11,950 nt of DNA from VGRF01 sp964460485 (GCA_964460485.1 CAYWRY010000129.1:1-11950), one strand, 5' to 3'; positions 5,157 to 11,900 are shown, numbered from the stretch's first letter. Numbers and translations are program-made. Notes: generated from the sequence alone by a model not told the origin.

Positions 5157-6911
5157 GTGACGGGCGAGAGAGCAGGCGATCCGCTCCGAGGCGCATCGGG
5201 CGGCGGGGCCGCGAGGCCGGGGGCGATCGCCGCGGCGCTGCTGCTGCTCTTCTCGCTCGGCCTCGGGCTGCGCGTCGTGGACATCGGCGAGCGCAGCCTC
5301 TCGCATCCCGAGAACTTCGTGCCCGGCATCCCCGTGCCCGCGTGGACGACCGTGCCCTCGCCGCGCATGAGCATGCGCGACGTGCTCGTCACCACGCTCG
5401 AGGACGGTCATCCACCCGCCTACTTCGTCGCGCTCGTGCCCTGGGTCCGCGTCTTCGGCAACAGCGAGGTGAGCTACCGCATGCCTTCCGCGCTGCTCGG
5501 CGCGCTCTCGATCTTGCTGGTGTTCGCGATTGCGCGGCGCGAGCTCCCGAAGGCCTGGGCGCTGTTGCCGGCGGCCCTGCTCGCGCTCCACGGCTTCCAT
5601 GTCCATTGGAGCCAGATGGCGCGGCCGTACGGCATGGCCGCGTTCCTGGGCTTGCTCTCGACGCTCTTCCTGCTCCGCCATCTCGAGCGCGAGCGTCCCG
5701 GCGATGCGCTGGGCCTGTTCGCGAGCACGAGCCTCGGCCTGTGGACGCAGATTTATGTGTGGCCGCTCGTGTTCGCGCAGATGCTCGCCGGCGCCCTGCG
5801 CGAATGGGGCGAGCGCGGGCGCCTGCGCGCGCTGCGCGTCCAGCTGGCGGCGGTGGTGGCCGGCTCTCCGGTGATCGCGCTCGCGATCCTCCAGAACCCC
5901 GGAACGAAGTGGGACGACCCGAAGCTCGACTACCTCGAGCTGGGCTTCGCCTACGTGAGCAACGCGAAGTTCTGGGGAGACGCGCCCGAGACGCACTTCC
6001 CGCCGGCGCTGGTGCTGCTGCTCACGATCGGCCTGCTCGCGCTCTGCGCGATGCGGGCCGCGTCGCGACCGATCCCCGCGGCGCCGCACGAGGCGAAGCC
6101 GCCGTGGATGCCGGCCTGGCTGTTCGGCGACCTCGCGCTCGTCGCGAGCGGCGCGATGCTGGCGCTCTACGTCTCGGCGGGAGCCACACGCCTCGTGGTG
6201 CTCGCGACGGCGACGTTCCCGCTGCTGCTGCTCGGCCTCGCGGAGACGCTGCGCACGCTCGTCGAGCCGCGCCTGCGTCCCGCGCCCGCGCTCCGCCGCG
6301 CCGGCGAGCCCGTCTCGCTCTGGATCGCGCTGCTCCCGCCGCTGCTGATGATCGCGGTGTCCGCTGCACGGCCCTCGTGGGTCGCGCGCGGCGCCCTCCC
6401 GTACGTGCCGTTCCTGCTGATCGCGGTAGCAGGCGGCGTCGTCGCGCTCGCGCGCAGGCCGCTGTTGGCAAGCGGTGCGGCGGCGCTGTTGGCCGCGATC
6501 TGCGTCTCGTCGACCGCCTACTTCGCGCGGGCCCAGGCCAGCCCGCGCGACTACCGCGGCCTCGCGCGCGAGCTCCTGCCGGAGCTCGCCCCGGGCGACG
6601 CCATCTTCGTGATGCGCTCCAGCTACCGCTATCCGCCGCTCTACTACTACCTGCCCGATCATCTCGAACGGCTCGTCGGGAGCGACTGGGCCGAGTTCGT
6701 CGAGCGGGAGTCGCCGCACCGCATCTGGCTGATCGCGTTCGGACGCGACGAAAGCGAGCTGCCCGCCGAGATGCTCGCGGCGGTGTCCGGCTACCGCCGC
6801 ACGGACATCCGGCACGCCTACAGGGCGAAGGCCATCCTGCTGGAGCGCCACGACGCCGCCGATCCGCAGCCGGCCGTCGCCGAGATGCTCCCGCTCGATG
6901 CGGCGCGCTGA
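5157..6911 (+). CDS. GT-C fold (GT39-like) membrane glycosyltransferase
   Basis: A 584-residue polytopic membrane protein. A first transmembrane helix (about 23-42) is followed by an extracytoplasmic loop, then GHPPAYFVALVPWVRVFGNS and SYRMPSALLGALSILLVFAI. HVHWSQMARPYGMAAFLGLL follows at about 148-167. This arrangement is typical of GT39/ArnT/PMT-type enzymes, which use polyprenyl-phosphate sugars outside the inner membrane. About ten hydrophobic stretches follow, then a soluble C-terminal region of about 125 residues containing SSYRYPPLYYYLPDHLERL. The usual catalytic Asp-Glu of loop 1 is absent; the loop reads RSLSHPENFVPG, with Glu52 the nearest acid. The start is GTG with GGGAGG 8 nt upstream, and no better start exists. 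It stands alone, divergent from the dioxygenase operon. Acceptor and donor are unknown. Confidence 0.88.
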   Translation: MTGERAGDPLRGASGGGAARPGAIAAALLLLFSLGLGLRVVDIGERSLSHPENFVPGIPVPAWTTVPSPRMSMRDVLVTTLEDGHPPAYFVALVPWVRVFGNSEVSYRMPSALLGALSILLVFAIARRELPKAWALLPAALLALHGFHVHWSQMARPYGMAAFLGLLSTLFLLRHLERERPGDALGLFASTSLGLWTQIYVWPLVFAQMLAGALREWGERGRLRALRVQLAAVVAGSPVIALAILQNPGTKWDDPKLDYLELGFAYVSNAKFWGDAPETHFPPALVLLLTIGLLALCAMRAASRPIPAAPHEAKPPWMPAWLFGDLALVASGAMLALYVSAGATRLVVLATATFPLLLLGLAETLRTLVEPRLRPAPALRRAGEPVSLWIALLPPLLMIAVSAARPSWVARGALPYVPFLLIAVAGGVVALARRPLLASGAAALLAAICVSSTAYFARAQASPRDYRGLARELLPELAPGDAIFVMRSSYRYPPLYYYLPDHLERLVGSDWAEFVERESPHRIWLIAFGRDESELPAEMLAAVSGYRRTDIRHAYRAKAILLERHDAADPQPAVAEMLPLDAAR

Positions 6912-6938
6912 ACGAACGCGGGCGCGCGCGAACCGCCG

Positions 6939-8117
6939 TCAGCTCCGATACGCCTCGCGCCCGCGCCCCTGCGCGGGGATTCCCTGCGCCGCGAGCACCT
7001 CGTGCTGCAGCGCGAACATCGCGGCGGCCGCGCGGTCGATGGAGCGCGCGAAGGTGAGCGATCCGGCGAGAATGGGCAGCAGCGCCTCCGGATCCTGGAC
7101 GCGCGCGCGGGGGTACTCGTGCTCGACGATCAACGGCGTGCGCTCGGGATCGAGCGGCAACAGCTCGCGCGCGGCGAGCTGATGGTCGAGCCAGTCGACG
7201 CTGCGGTTCTGGAGGTACGCGAGCGGGTCGTGCCTCGCGGTGCCCGGCAGCTCGTGCTCGGCGAAGACGCTCTGCTTCTTCCACGCCGCCGCTGGATCGG
7301 AGCCGCGCTCCAGCGTCTGCCCGCCGTAGCCCCACGCCGCGAGGCCGCGCGCGTCGATCACCTGGCCCTTCACGTGGAAGCCGGCGATCAGGAATCCGTA
7401 GCCCTCGTCCCGCAGCAGCTGGAAGACCGAGCGCGTGTCCTGACCCATCAGGATCGCGTGCGACGGGTCGTAGTGGATGCGGAGGGCGTCGCCGACGCCG
7501 TGGCGCTCGCAGATGCGGTGCAGGGCGATCCAGGCGCCGGGCGTGTAGGCGAGGTTGTTGTGGAAGTTGTCGCCGGCGGTCCAGCCGGGCATCGGGCACT
7601 GCTCGACGCGGTACTGGAGGCCGCGCGCCTGGGCCTCGCGCAGGAGCGGCACGAACGAGCGCTCGAAGTCCGCGAGATTCTCGTCGAGCGTGAGCGATTG
7701 ATTGCGGCCGACGAAACCGCACACCGCCGGCGCGCCGAGCAGCACCGCGGCGTCCATCGCGCGCAGCATGAAGGCGTGCTTCTTCGCGCGCAGCGCGGGG
7801 TCGGCGTGCAGCATGTCGTCGAAGTAGCCGACGTCGGCGATCGCCACGCCGCTCGCGCGAGCCGCGGCGAGGGCGCGGCGCGCTCGCTCGCGCGTGAACG
7901 GAGCCCGCAGGTCGAGCGTGTTCGCCACCGGGTCGAGCAGCGCCTCCGCGGGCACGTCGGCCTCGCTCGGGTGCAGCGCGGCGGAAAGCTGGATGCAATC
8001 TGCGCCCATGCGCCGCGCGTAATCGAGCCACTCCTCGATCGCGAGGTCGGGGTCCGCGTCGCGCTTCGCGCGCGGCGTCAGCTCCTGTAGCGCGGCGGTG
8101 AGGACGCCCACCGGCAT
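6939..8117 (-). CDS. sugar phosphate isomerase/epimerase-like TIM-barrel protein (long form)
   Basis: A 392-residue xylose-isomerase-like (AP endonuclease 2 fold) protein, about 100 residues longer than most sugar isomerase/epimerases. Predicted metal ligands are Glu172 (YRVEQCPMPGW), Asp217 with His220 (IHYDPSHAILMGQD), His248 (GFHVKGQVID) and Glu332 (LIVEHEYP). The extra length is mostly an insert of about 75 residues between His248 and Glu332 (GYGGQTLERGSDPAAAWKKQ onward). This insert probably covers the active site and shapes substrate choice. The ATG at 8117 starts the first strand (MPVGVLTAALQELTP). No ribosome site is seen. A weak TTGCCC-N17-TCCCAA lies just upstream, with 4 nt to the ATG. 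It is divergent from the small secreted protein. The substrate is unknown; a keto-sugar or inositol-like compound is possible. Confidence 0.88.
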   Translation of the reverse strand: MPVGVLTAALQELTPRAKRDADPDLAIEEWLDYARRMGADCIQLSAALHPSEADVPAEALLDPVANTLDLRAPFTRERARRALAAARASGVAIADVGYFDDMLHADPALRAKKHAFMLRAMDAAVLLGAPAVCGFVGRNQSLTLDENLADFERSFVPLLREAQARGLQYRVEQCPMPGWTAGDNFHNNLAYTPGAWIALHRICERHGVGDALRIHYDPSHAILMGQDTRSVFQLLRDEGYGFLIAGFHVKGQVIDARGLAAWGYGGQTLERGSDPAAAWKKQSVFAEHELPGTARHDPLAYLQNRSVDWLDHQLAARELLPLDPERTPLIVEHEYPRARVQDPEALLPILAGSLTFARSIDRAAAAMFALQHEVLAAQGIPAQGRGREAYRS

Positions 8118-8270
8118 GTGCTTGGGAGCGAAGGGGCGAACGCTGGGCAATGGCGGAGCTCCTCGCGCAACCCCGGCGGCGAAGGCGGGTTTGCCCCCGT
8201 GCAGCCGTTCGCGCGCGGCGCGGATCGTGCTGCAAGGGCAGCGCCACTTCCAAGCCACAGGAGAACGCCG

Positions 8271-8768
8271 ATGTCAAAGACCCGCTCGCTCCTCGTCCTC
8301 GCCTGCTGTTTCGCCTTCGCCACCCCCGCTCTCGCCCAGCTCGCGCCCGGCGAAGGCGGCACCCTGATCGGTCGAGACCGCCTGCGCGTCCCGCGCTGCG
8401 GCCGCCAGGTCGGCCCCGTCAGCGCCGACGTGACCCTCGACCCGAGCGGCGCATGGTCTGCGGACCTCGGCGCCACGACCTACACCGGCACGTCCACGGC
8501 GCCGACCCCGCGGCTGCACCTCCTCACCCTCGACGCGGCGAGCCTCGCCGCGCTGGAGGCGTCGCTCGAAGCCGACGCGTCGGCGCTGTGCGAGGAGCCC
8601 GTCACGATCAGCTCGCTGACCGCGAAGGCGGCGCTCAAGGTCAACAAGCGCCGCGATCGCGCCCGCCTCTACCTGCGTGCGCGGGCGATGGGCAGCGGCG
8701 CGAGCGGCACGCCGCGCACCGGCCTCTACCAGCTGGGCGCCGGCGGCCCGTGGATCACGAACACTTGA
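8271..8768 (+). CDS. small secreted protein of unknown function
   Basis: A 165-residue protein with a clear Sec signal peptide (KTR, then LLVLACCFAFATPALA) and probable cleavage after Ala22, before QLAPGEGG. The mature part of about 143 residues is probably periplasmic and mostly beta by eye. It has two cysteines (Cys43 and Cys107) that could form a disulfide. It ends with a basic stretch, LKVNKRRDRARLYLRARA, and a Gly-rich tail, GLYQLGAGGPWITNT. AGGAG lies 7-8 nt before the ATG, and the in-frame ATG at 8118 would place the signal peptide internally. I do not recognise a family. The divergent neighbour is the long isomerase-like protein, and the convergent neighbour is the epimerase. The 153 nt upstream (8118-8270) show no firm promoter for this gene. 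Confidence 0.82.
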   Translation: MSKTRSLLVLACCFAFATPALAQLAPGEGGTLIGRDRLRVPRCGRQVGPVSADVTLDPSGAWSADLGATTYTGTSTAPTPRLHLLTLDAASLAALEASLEADASALCEEPVTISSLTAKAALKVNKRRDRARLYLRARAMGSGASGTPRTGLYQLGAGGPWITNT

Positions 8769-8778
8769 GCGGGTCCGA

Positions 8779-8806
8779 GGCGCGCGGCGAGCTTCAGCCG
8801 CGCGCC
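8779..8806. terminator. 10-bp GC hairpin between convergent genes, overlapping a stop codon
   Basis: GGCGCGCGGC and GCCGCGCGCC pair perfectly across an eight-base loop, GAGCTTCA. It begins 11 nt after the stop of the secreted-protein gene, and the loop contains the stop (TCA on +, TGA on -) of the epimerase gene. It lacks T-tracts, so it may act as a Rho-independent-like barrier, an mRNA 3' end stabiliser, or nothing. The location favours a shared 3' boundary. Confidence 0.45.
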
Positions 8807-9651
8807 GCCTCCGCCCAGCTCCGCCGCACGAACGCGAGCCCTTCGCGCGCCAGCACCTCCTCGTCCACGAACAGGCGCCGCCAGATCTTCGTCGCCGCCG
8901 CGAGCGCAGGCAGCGCCGCGCCGAACGCCTCGATCGTGAGCCAGCCGTCGTAGCCGACGCGGCGCAGCGCGGCGAAGGTGTCGGACCAGCGCACCTGCCC
9001 GCGACCCGGCGTGCTGCGGTCGTTCTCCGACACGTGCACGTGGCGGATCGCAGCGCCCGCCTGCTCGATCGCGCCCACCGGGTCCTTCTCCTCGATGTGC
9101 GCGTGAAACGTGTCGTAGTGGACCCCGACGTTGGGCCGCGCGACGCAGCGGGCGTAGCGCGCGGTCTGGGCCGTGTCGTTGAGCAGGTAGATCTCGAAGC
9201 GATTCAGGAACTCGAACACGAGCGTGATGCCGGCGCGCGCTGCGTAGTCCGCCGCCGCCTGCATCACGTCGACGCTCGCCTCCCACTCCGAGTCGGTGGG
9301 CGGTTTGCCCGAGAACTTGCCGATCGCGGCGTAGAGCGGGCCGCCCACCAGCTCCGCGCCGGCGGCCTCGGCGCAGTCGATGACCCGCTGCAGGTGTGCG
9401 ACGGCGGAGCGCCGCACCGCGACGTCTGGATGGATCGGGTCGGCCTCCGCGGGACAGATCGCGGTCGCGGTGCGCGCGAGGCCCAGGTCGGCGAGCCGCG
9501 CGCCGAGCGCGCGGAAGCGCTCGGGCTCCCCGCCGAAGATCGGCAGCTCGAGGCCGTCGTAGCCCATCTGCGCGAGGCGTTCGTAGAGCGGGAGGTGCGA
9601 CTCGCGCGTCGGCTCGTCGGTCCAGAGCAAGAGATTGATGCCCGTGCGCAC
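8794..9651 (-). CDS. D-tagatose/D-psicose 3-epimerase-like sugar epimerase
   Basis: A 285-residue TIM-barrel epimerase. Ligand candidates are Glu147 (LVFEFLNRFE), Asp180 with His183 (GVHYDTFHAHIEEKD), His206 (HVHVSENDRSTPG) with Arg212, and Glu241 (WLTIEAFG). The four metal ligands of Pseudomonas cichorii D-tagatose 3-epimerase (E152, D185, H211, E246) and its H188 and R217 all align with a constant offset of five, which is strong evidence for this subfamily. The expected reaction is C3 epimerisation of a ketohexose or ketopentose (D-tagatose, D-fructose or L-ribulose). The GTG at 9651 begins the barrel (RTGINLLLWTDEP); longer upstream frames lack homology and overlap the divergent gene. A TAGCAT -10 box 8 nt before the GTG and the lack of a ribosome site suggest a leaderless transcript. 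Confidence 0.9.
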   Translation of the reverse strand: MRTGINLLLWTDEPTRESHLPLYERLAQMGYDGLELPIFGGEPERFRALGARLADLGLARTATAICPAEADPIHPDVAVRRSAVAHLQRVIDCAEAAGAELVGGPLYAAIGKFSGKPPTDSEWEASVDVMQAAADYAARAGITLVFEFLNRFEIYLLNDTAQTARYARCVARPNVGVHYDTFHAHIEEKDPVGAIEQAGAAIRHVHVSENDRSTPGRGQVRWSDTFAALRRVGYDGWLTIEAFGAALPALAAATKIWRRLFVDEEVLAREGLAFVRRSWAEAARG

Positions 9652-9656
9652 GGCGA

Positions 9657-9669
9657 GCGATGCTATCGC
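9657..9669. promoter_or_regulatory. symmetrical divergent -10 region (GCGAT-GCT-ATCGC)
   Basis: Perfect five-base arms flank GCT. On the minus strand TAGCAT (9665-9660) is a -10 candidate eight bases from the epimerase GTG. On the plus strand TGCTATCGC resembles an extended -10 for the lipoprotein gene, giving a leader of about 28 nt that includes GGAGG. The whole divergent gap is only 52 nt, so the two promoters would overlap. The plus-strand box is the weaker call. Confidence 0.4.
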
Positions 9670-9703
9670 GCGGCATGCTCCCGCCCGCTCGCTCGGAGGC
9701 CCC

Positions 9704-10444
9704 GTGATCGCCCGCCGTCGCCCTTCGCTCGCCGCCGGACTCGCCGTCGCGCTCGCGCTCGCCGCGTGCGGCAAGGACGAGCAGAAGCCCGCCGAACCCG
9801 CGGAGGCGGGGGCGAGCGACGCGGGGAGCGCGGCGCCCGGGGCGAGCAGCGCGGCTGCGGACGACCTCGGCGGCCTCGCCGCCGCCACGCGCGAGTTCGC
9901 CGCGGAGGGCTGCGCGATCGCGCGGCGCCGCCTCGCGCTGTGCGCGGCGTGCGAGACCGCGGAGCAGAGGCCGCTGCGCGACCTGCTGCTCGCCTACTGC
10001 GCGGAGCGCGAGTCGCGCAGCGAGGCGCGCGCGCTCTACGAGACCATCATCACGAGCTACCCGAATACGGAGGCCGCCGTCACGGCGATCATGCGCGTGC
10101 GCCAGATCGACGCGGCGGAGCTGCCGCCGCTCACCGACTACGCCGGCCCGAAGCCGAAGCCGGTCGACCGCCCGCAGCCCGCGCATCCGACCCTCACGCG
10201 AATCGCGGGCCTCGACGGCAAGGTGCGGCTGCGCTTCGACGTGCGCGAGGACGGCGCCGTCGCGAACGTGCGCGTCGTCGAGTCCACGCCGCCGCTCTTG
10301 TTCGACTCGAACGCGCTGTATGCCGTAACGAGCTGGACCTATCAGCCCGGCCAGGCGGCGGAGGCGCAGCAGGTGGTGCTGCGCTTCGACCTCACGGACG
10401 AGGAGCGCGCGGCCGCACAGCCCGCGGCCGGCGCAGCGCAATGA
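9704..10444 (+). CDS. lipoprotein with TPR-like segment and TonB C-terminal domain
   Basis: A 246-residue exported lipoprotein. The N-terminus IARRRPSLAAGLAVALALAAC ends in a lipobox with Cys22. An Ala/Pro/Gly/Asp-rich linker (about 25-55) follows, then a helical region with Cys70, Cys80, Cys83 and Cys99. A single TPR-like repeat, ALYETIITSYPNTEAAVTAI, comes next. The TonB C-terminal domain (about 168-220) contains GLDGKVRLRFDVREDGAVAN and VRVVESTPPLLFDSNALYAV, then TSWTYQP. Classical TonB is anchored by an uncleaved helix and works with ExbB/ExbD; neither is encoded here, and lipid anchoring points to a non-canonical periplasmic or outer-membrane role. The GTG start has GGAGG five bases upstream, and the signal peptide begins there. 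The stop overlaps the next start (ATGA), so it is translationally coupled to the ABA4-like gene. Confidence 0.87.
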   Translation: MIARRRPSLAAGLAVALALAACGKDEQKPAEPAEAGASDAGSAAPGASSAAADDLGGLAAATREFAAEGCAIARRRLALCAACETAEQRPLRDLLLAYCAERESRSEARALYETIITSYPNTEAAVTAIMRVRQIDAAELPPLTDYAGPKPKPVDRPQPAHPTLTRIAGLDGKVRLRFDVREDGAVANVRVVESTPPLLFDSNALYAVTSWTYQPGQAAEAQQVVLRFDLTDEERAAAQPAAGAAQ

Positions 10445-10911
10445 GCGACGAACAGCTCTTCGCGCTCGCGAACGCCTCCGTCTTGCCCGCGTGGGGGCTG
10501 CTCGTGGTCGCGCCGCGCTGGGAGTGGACGCGGCGCCTCGTGCACTCGCTGCTCTATCCCGCGCTGCTCGGCGTCGCCTACACCGCGGGCTTCCTCGCGG
10601 TCGGGCCGGGTAGCAGCGGCGCCTCCGAGAGCGCGAGCCTCTCGAGCCTCGCTGGCGTCTCGGCCGCCTTCGCGAACCCGCGCACGCTGCTGGTGGGCTG
10701 GGTGCACTATCTGGCGTTCGACCTGTTCGTCGGGGCCTGGCAGGCGCGCGATGCGCAGCAGCGCGGCGTGCCGCACCTGTTCCTCGTCCCGTGCCTCTTC
10801 CTCACCTTGATGGCTGGACCGATGGGACTGCTGCTCTATCTCGCGATCCGCACTGCGCGCACCCGCAGCCTCTCGCTCGACGAGAGCGCCGCGCCAGCGA
10901 CGCAGCCGTGA
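10441..10911 (+). CDS. ABA4-like family (DUF4281-type) membrane protein
   Basis: A 156-residue protein with four hydrophobic segments (about 7-24, 34-54, 83-100 and 113-136). It carries the family blocks LPAWGLLVVAPRW near the N-terminus, GWVHYLAFDLFVGAWQARDA (86-105) and PCLFLTLMAGPMGLLLYL (117-134). The plant member ABA4 is needed for neoxanthin formation from violaxanthin; the function of bacterial members is not established, and no carotenoid genes are visible here. Start and stop both overlap neighbours by four bases (ATGA upstream, GTGA downstream), so it is the middle gene of a coupled three-gene unit. The C-terminal tail after about residue 138 is polar and Ala/Ser-rich. Confidence 0.85.
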   Translation: MSDEQLFALANASVLPAWGLLVVAPRWEWTRRLVHSLLYPALLGVAYTAGFLAVGPGSSGASESASLSSLAGVSAAFANPRTLLVGWVHYLAFDLFVGAWQARDAQQRGVPHLFLVPCLFLTLMAGPMGLLLYLAIRTARTRSLSLDESAAPATQP

Positions 10912-11357
10912 GCGCCGCGGGCCGCGTTCCGGGCGCCTGCCTGTGCGGCGGCGTGCGCTTCACGATCGGGCTGCCGACGCTGGTGTGCGCGCACTGCCAC
11001 TGCTCCATGTGCCGGCGCAACCACGGGGCCGCCTACGTCACCTGGGTGAGCGTCGCGCGCGAGCGGCTCACACTCGACGCAGGCGGCGCTCTCTTGACCC
11101 GCTACGCGTCCTCGGAGCACGGCTCGCGCAGCTTCTGCGCGCGCTGCGGCACCTCGCTCTTCTGCGAGAACGACCAGCATCCGGACCGCGTCGACGTCCC
11201 GCTCGCGAATCTGTTGGGCGCGATCGACCGCTCCCCGCAGCTCCACGTGTTCTTCGACGACCGCGCCAGCTGGACCGAGGCGAGCGATGGGCTGCCGCGC
11301 CTGGGCGGGAAGACGGGGGTGGAGCCGATCGCCCCGAAGAACCAGGCGCGAAAGTAG
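10908..11357 (+). CDS. GFA (glutathione-dependent formaldehyde-activating enzyme-like) family protein
   Basis: A 149-residue zinc protein of the GFA/CENP-V domain family. The zinc cysteines are Cys11 and Cys13 (GACLCGGVRF), Cys30, Cys32 and Cys35 (CAHCHCSMCRRNHGAAY), and Cys77 and Cys80 (FCARCGTSLFC). Except for the 17- rather than 19-residue gap before the CxCxxC motif, the spacing follows that of Paracoccus Gfa (2, 19, 2, 3, 42, 3). Family members are often annotated as S-hydroxymethylglutathione synthases, but most have unknown substrates. The GTG start overlaps the stop of the ABA4-like gene (GTGA). A longer reading back to 10791 would run through that gene and lacks homology. It is the last gene of the coupled unit. 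Confidence 0.92.
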   Translation: MSAAGRVPGACLCGGVRFTIGLPTLVCAHCHCSMCRRNHGAAYVTWVSVARERLTLDAGGALLTRYASSEHGSRSFCARCGTSLFCENDQHPDRVDVPLANLLGAIDRSPQLHVFFDDRASWTEASDGLPRLGGKTGVEPIAPKNQARK

Positions 11358-11401
11358 ACGAAGCACGCGCTGCTGCGGCGAGTAGCGCGGGAGCCCCGGA
11401 A

Positions 11402-11427
11402 CCCGGGCGAGTGCCCGTCCGCCCGGG
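11402..11427. terminator. 8-bp GC hairpin after the GFA operon
   Basis: CCCGGGCG and CGCCCGGG pair across a 10-base loop in the 147-nt gap downstream of the GFA stop. The 10-base sequence GGGAGCCCCG occurs twice around it, at 11389-11398 and 11425-11434. There is no T-tract. It could terminate the three-gene operon or be a small repeat element; both are inferences. Apart from the promoter near 11470 I see nothing else in this gap. Confidence 0.35.
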
Positions 11428-11469
11428 AGCCCCGCCCGCGCGAAGCGCTCCCACCGCGCTGCCGCGCGG

Positions 11470-11478
11470 TGATAGGGT
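11470..11478 (+). promoter_or_regulatory. extended -10 promoter of the second MAPEG gene
   Basis: TGATAGGGT matches TGN followed by a TANNNT hexamer. Transcription would start near 11485, giving a leader of about 20 nt that contains the AGGAGGA ribosome site before the GTG at 11505. Confidence 0.45.
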
Positions 11479-11504
11479 CGCCTCGCCAATCAGGAGGACT
11501 CCCC

Positions 11505-11891
11505 GTGTCCGTCGCCCTCGCCTGCATCGCGCTGCTCGGCCTGCTGTTGTTTGGCCTCGGCCTCGCCGTCTCGCTGAAGCGAGGCAGCTCGAACGTCGTG
11601 ATCGGTCACCCGAGCGACCCAGCCGACCCGCTCCACAAGCTCGTGCGCGCTCACGGCAACACCGCCGAGTACGCGCCGCTGCTGGCGGTGCTGATGCTGG
11701 CGCTCGCCCTCGGTGAGCCGCCGCCGGTGTGGACGGTCTGGTGCATGGGGCTCGCCACCGCGTCCCGCTACCTGCTCGCGGCCGGCATGCTGCTCTCGCC
11801 GACGCTCGCGAAGCCGCATCCGCTGCGCTTCGTGGGCGCGCTGGGCACCTACCTCACCGGGCTCGCGCTGAGCGTCGCGCTGTTCCTGTGA
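11505..11891 (+). CDS. MAPEG family membrane protein (second copy)
   Basis: A 128-residue integral membrane protein with four hydrophobic segments (about 3-24, 56-73, 77-98 and 107-128). It carries the MAPEG hallmark RAHGNTAEYAPLLAVLMLAL (48-67) and ends in GALGTYLTGLALSVALFL. By that motif it resembles the bacterial YecN/MAPEG group and differs clearly from the MAPEG protein at 2350-2745. It is therefore probably an older paralogue rather than a recent duplication. AGGAGGA lies about 7 nt before the GTG. An in-frame ATG at 11469 overlaps the predicted promoter and would add a non-family tail. It appears to be transcribed alone. The function may be glutathione- or thiol-related, but the substrate is unknown. 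Confidence 0.9.
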   Translation: MSVALACIALLGLLLFGLGLAVSLKRGSSNVVIGHPSDPADPLHKLVRAHGNTAEYAPLLAVLMLALALGEPPPVWTVWCMGLATASRYLLAAGMLLSPTLAKPHPLRFVGALGTYLTGLALSVALFL

Positions 11892-11900
11892 GGGCACGCG

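Noticed and set aside
1438..5196. Open frame of about 1250 codons on the minus strand spanning several genes
   Set aside because: It is antisense to the LLM and MAPEG genes and out of frame with the dioxygenase and transporter genes. Its Arg/Ala/Gly-rich composition is that of a high-GC shadow frame.
5009..7057. Long plus-strand frame over the glycosyltransferase
   Set aside because: The overlapping frame at 5157-6911 has transmembrane helices and family motifs; this one is Arg/Ala-rich noise.
6022..8277. Long minus-strand frame over the glycosyltransferase and isomerase
   Set aside because: It is a shadow of the isomerase frame at 6939-8117 and the opposite-strand glycosyltransferase.
8794..9888. 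Longer version of the epimerase starting at 9888
   Set aside because: The extra 79 residues are antisense to the lipoprotein gene, low complexity, and lack homology to the fold; the GTG at 9651 fits.
8677..10911. A 744-codon plus-strand frame ending with the ABA4-like protein
   Set aside because: Only the last 156 residues have family character; the upstream part is antisense to the epimerase and out of frame with the lipoprotein.
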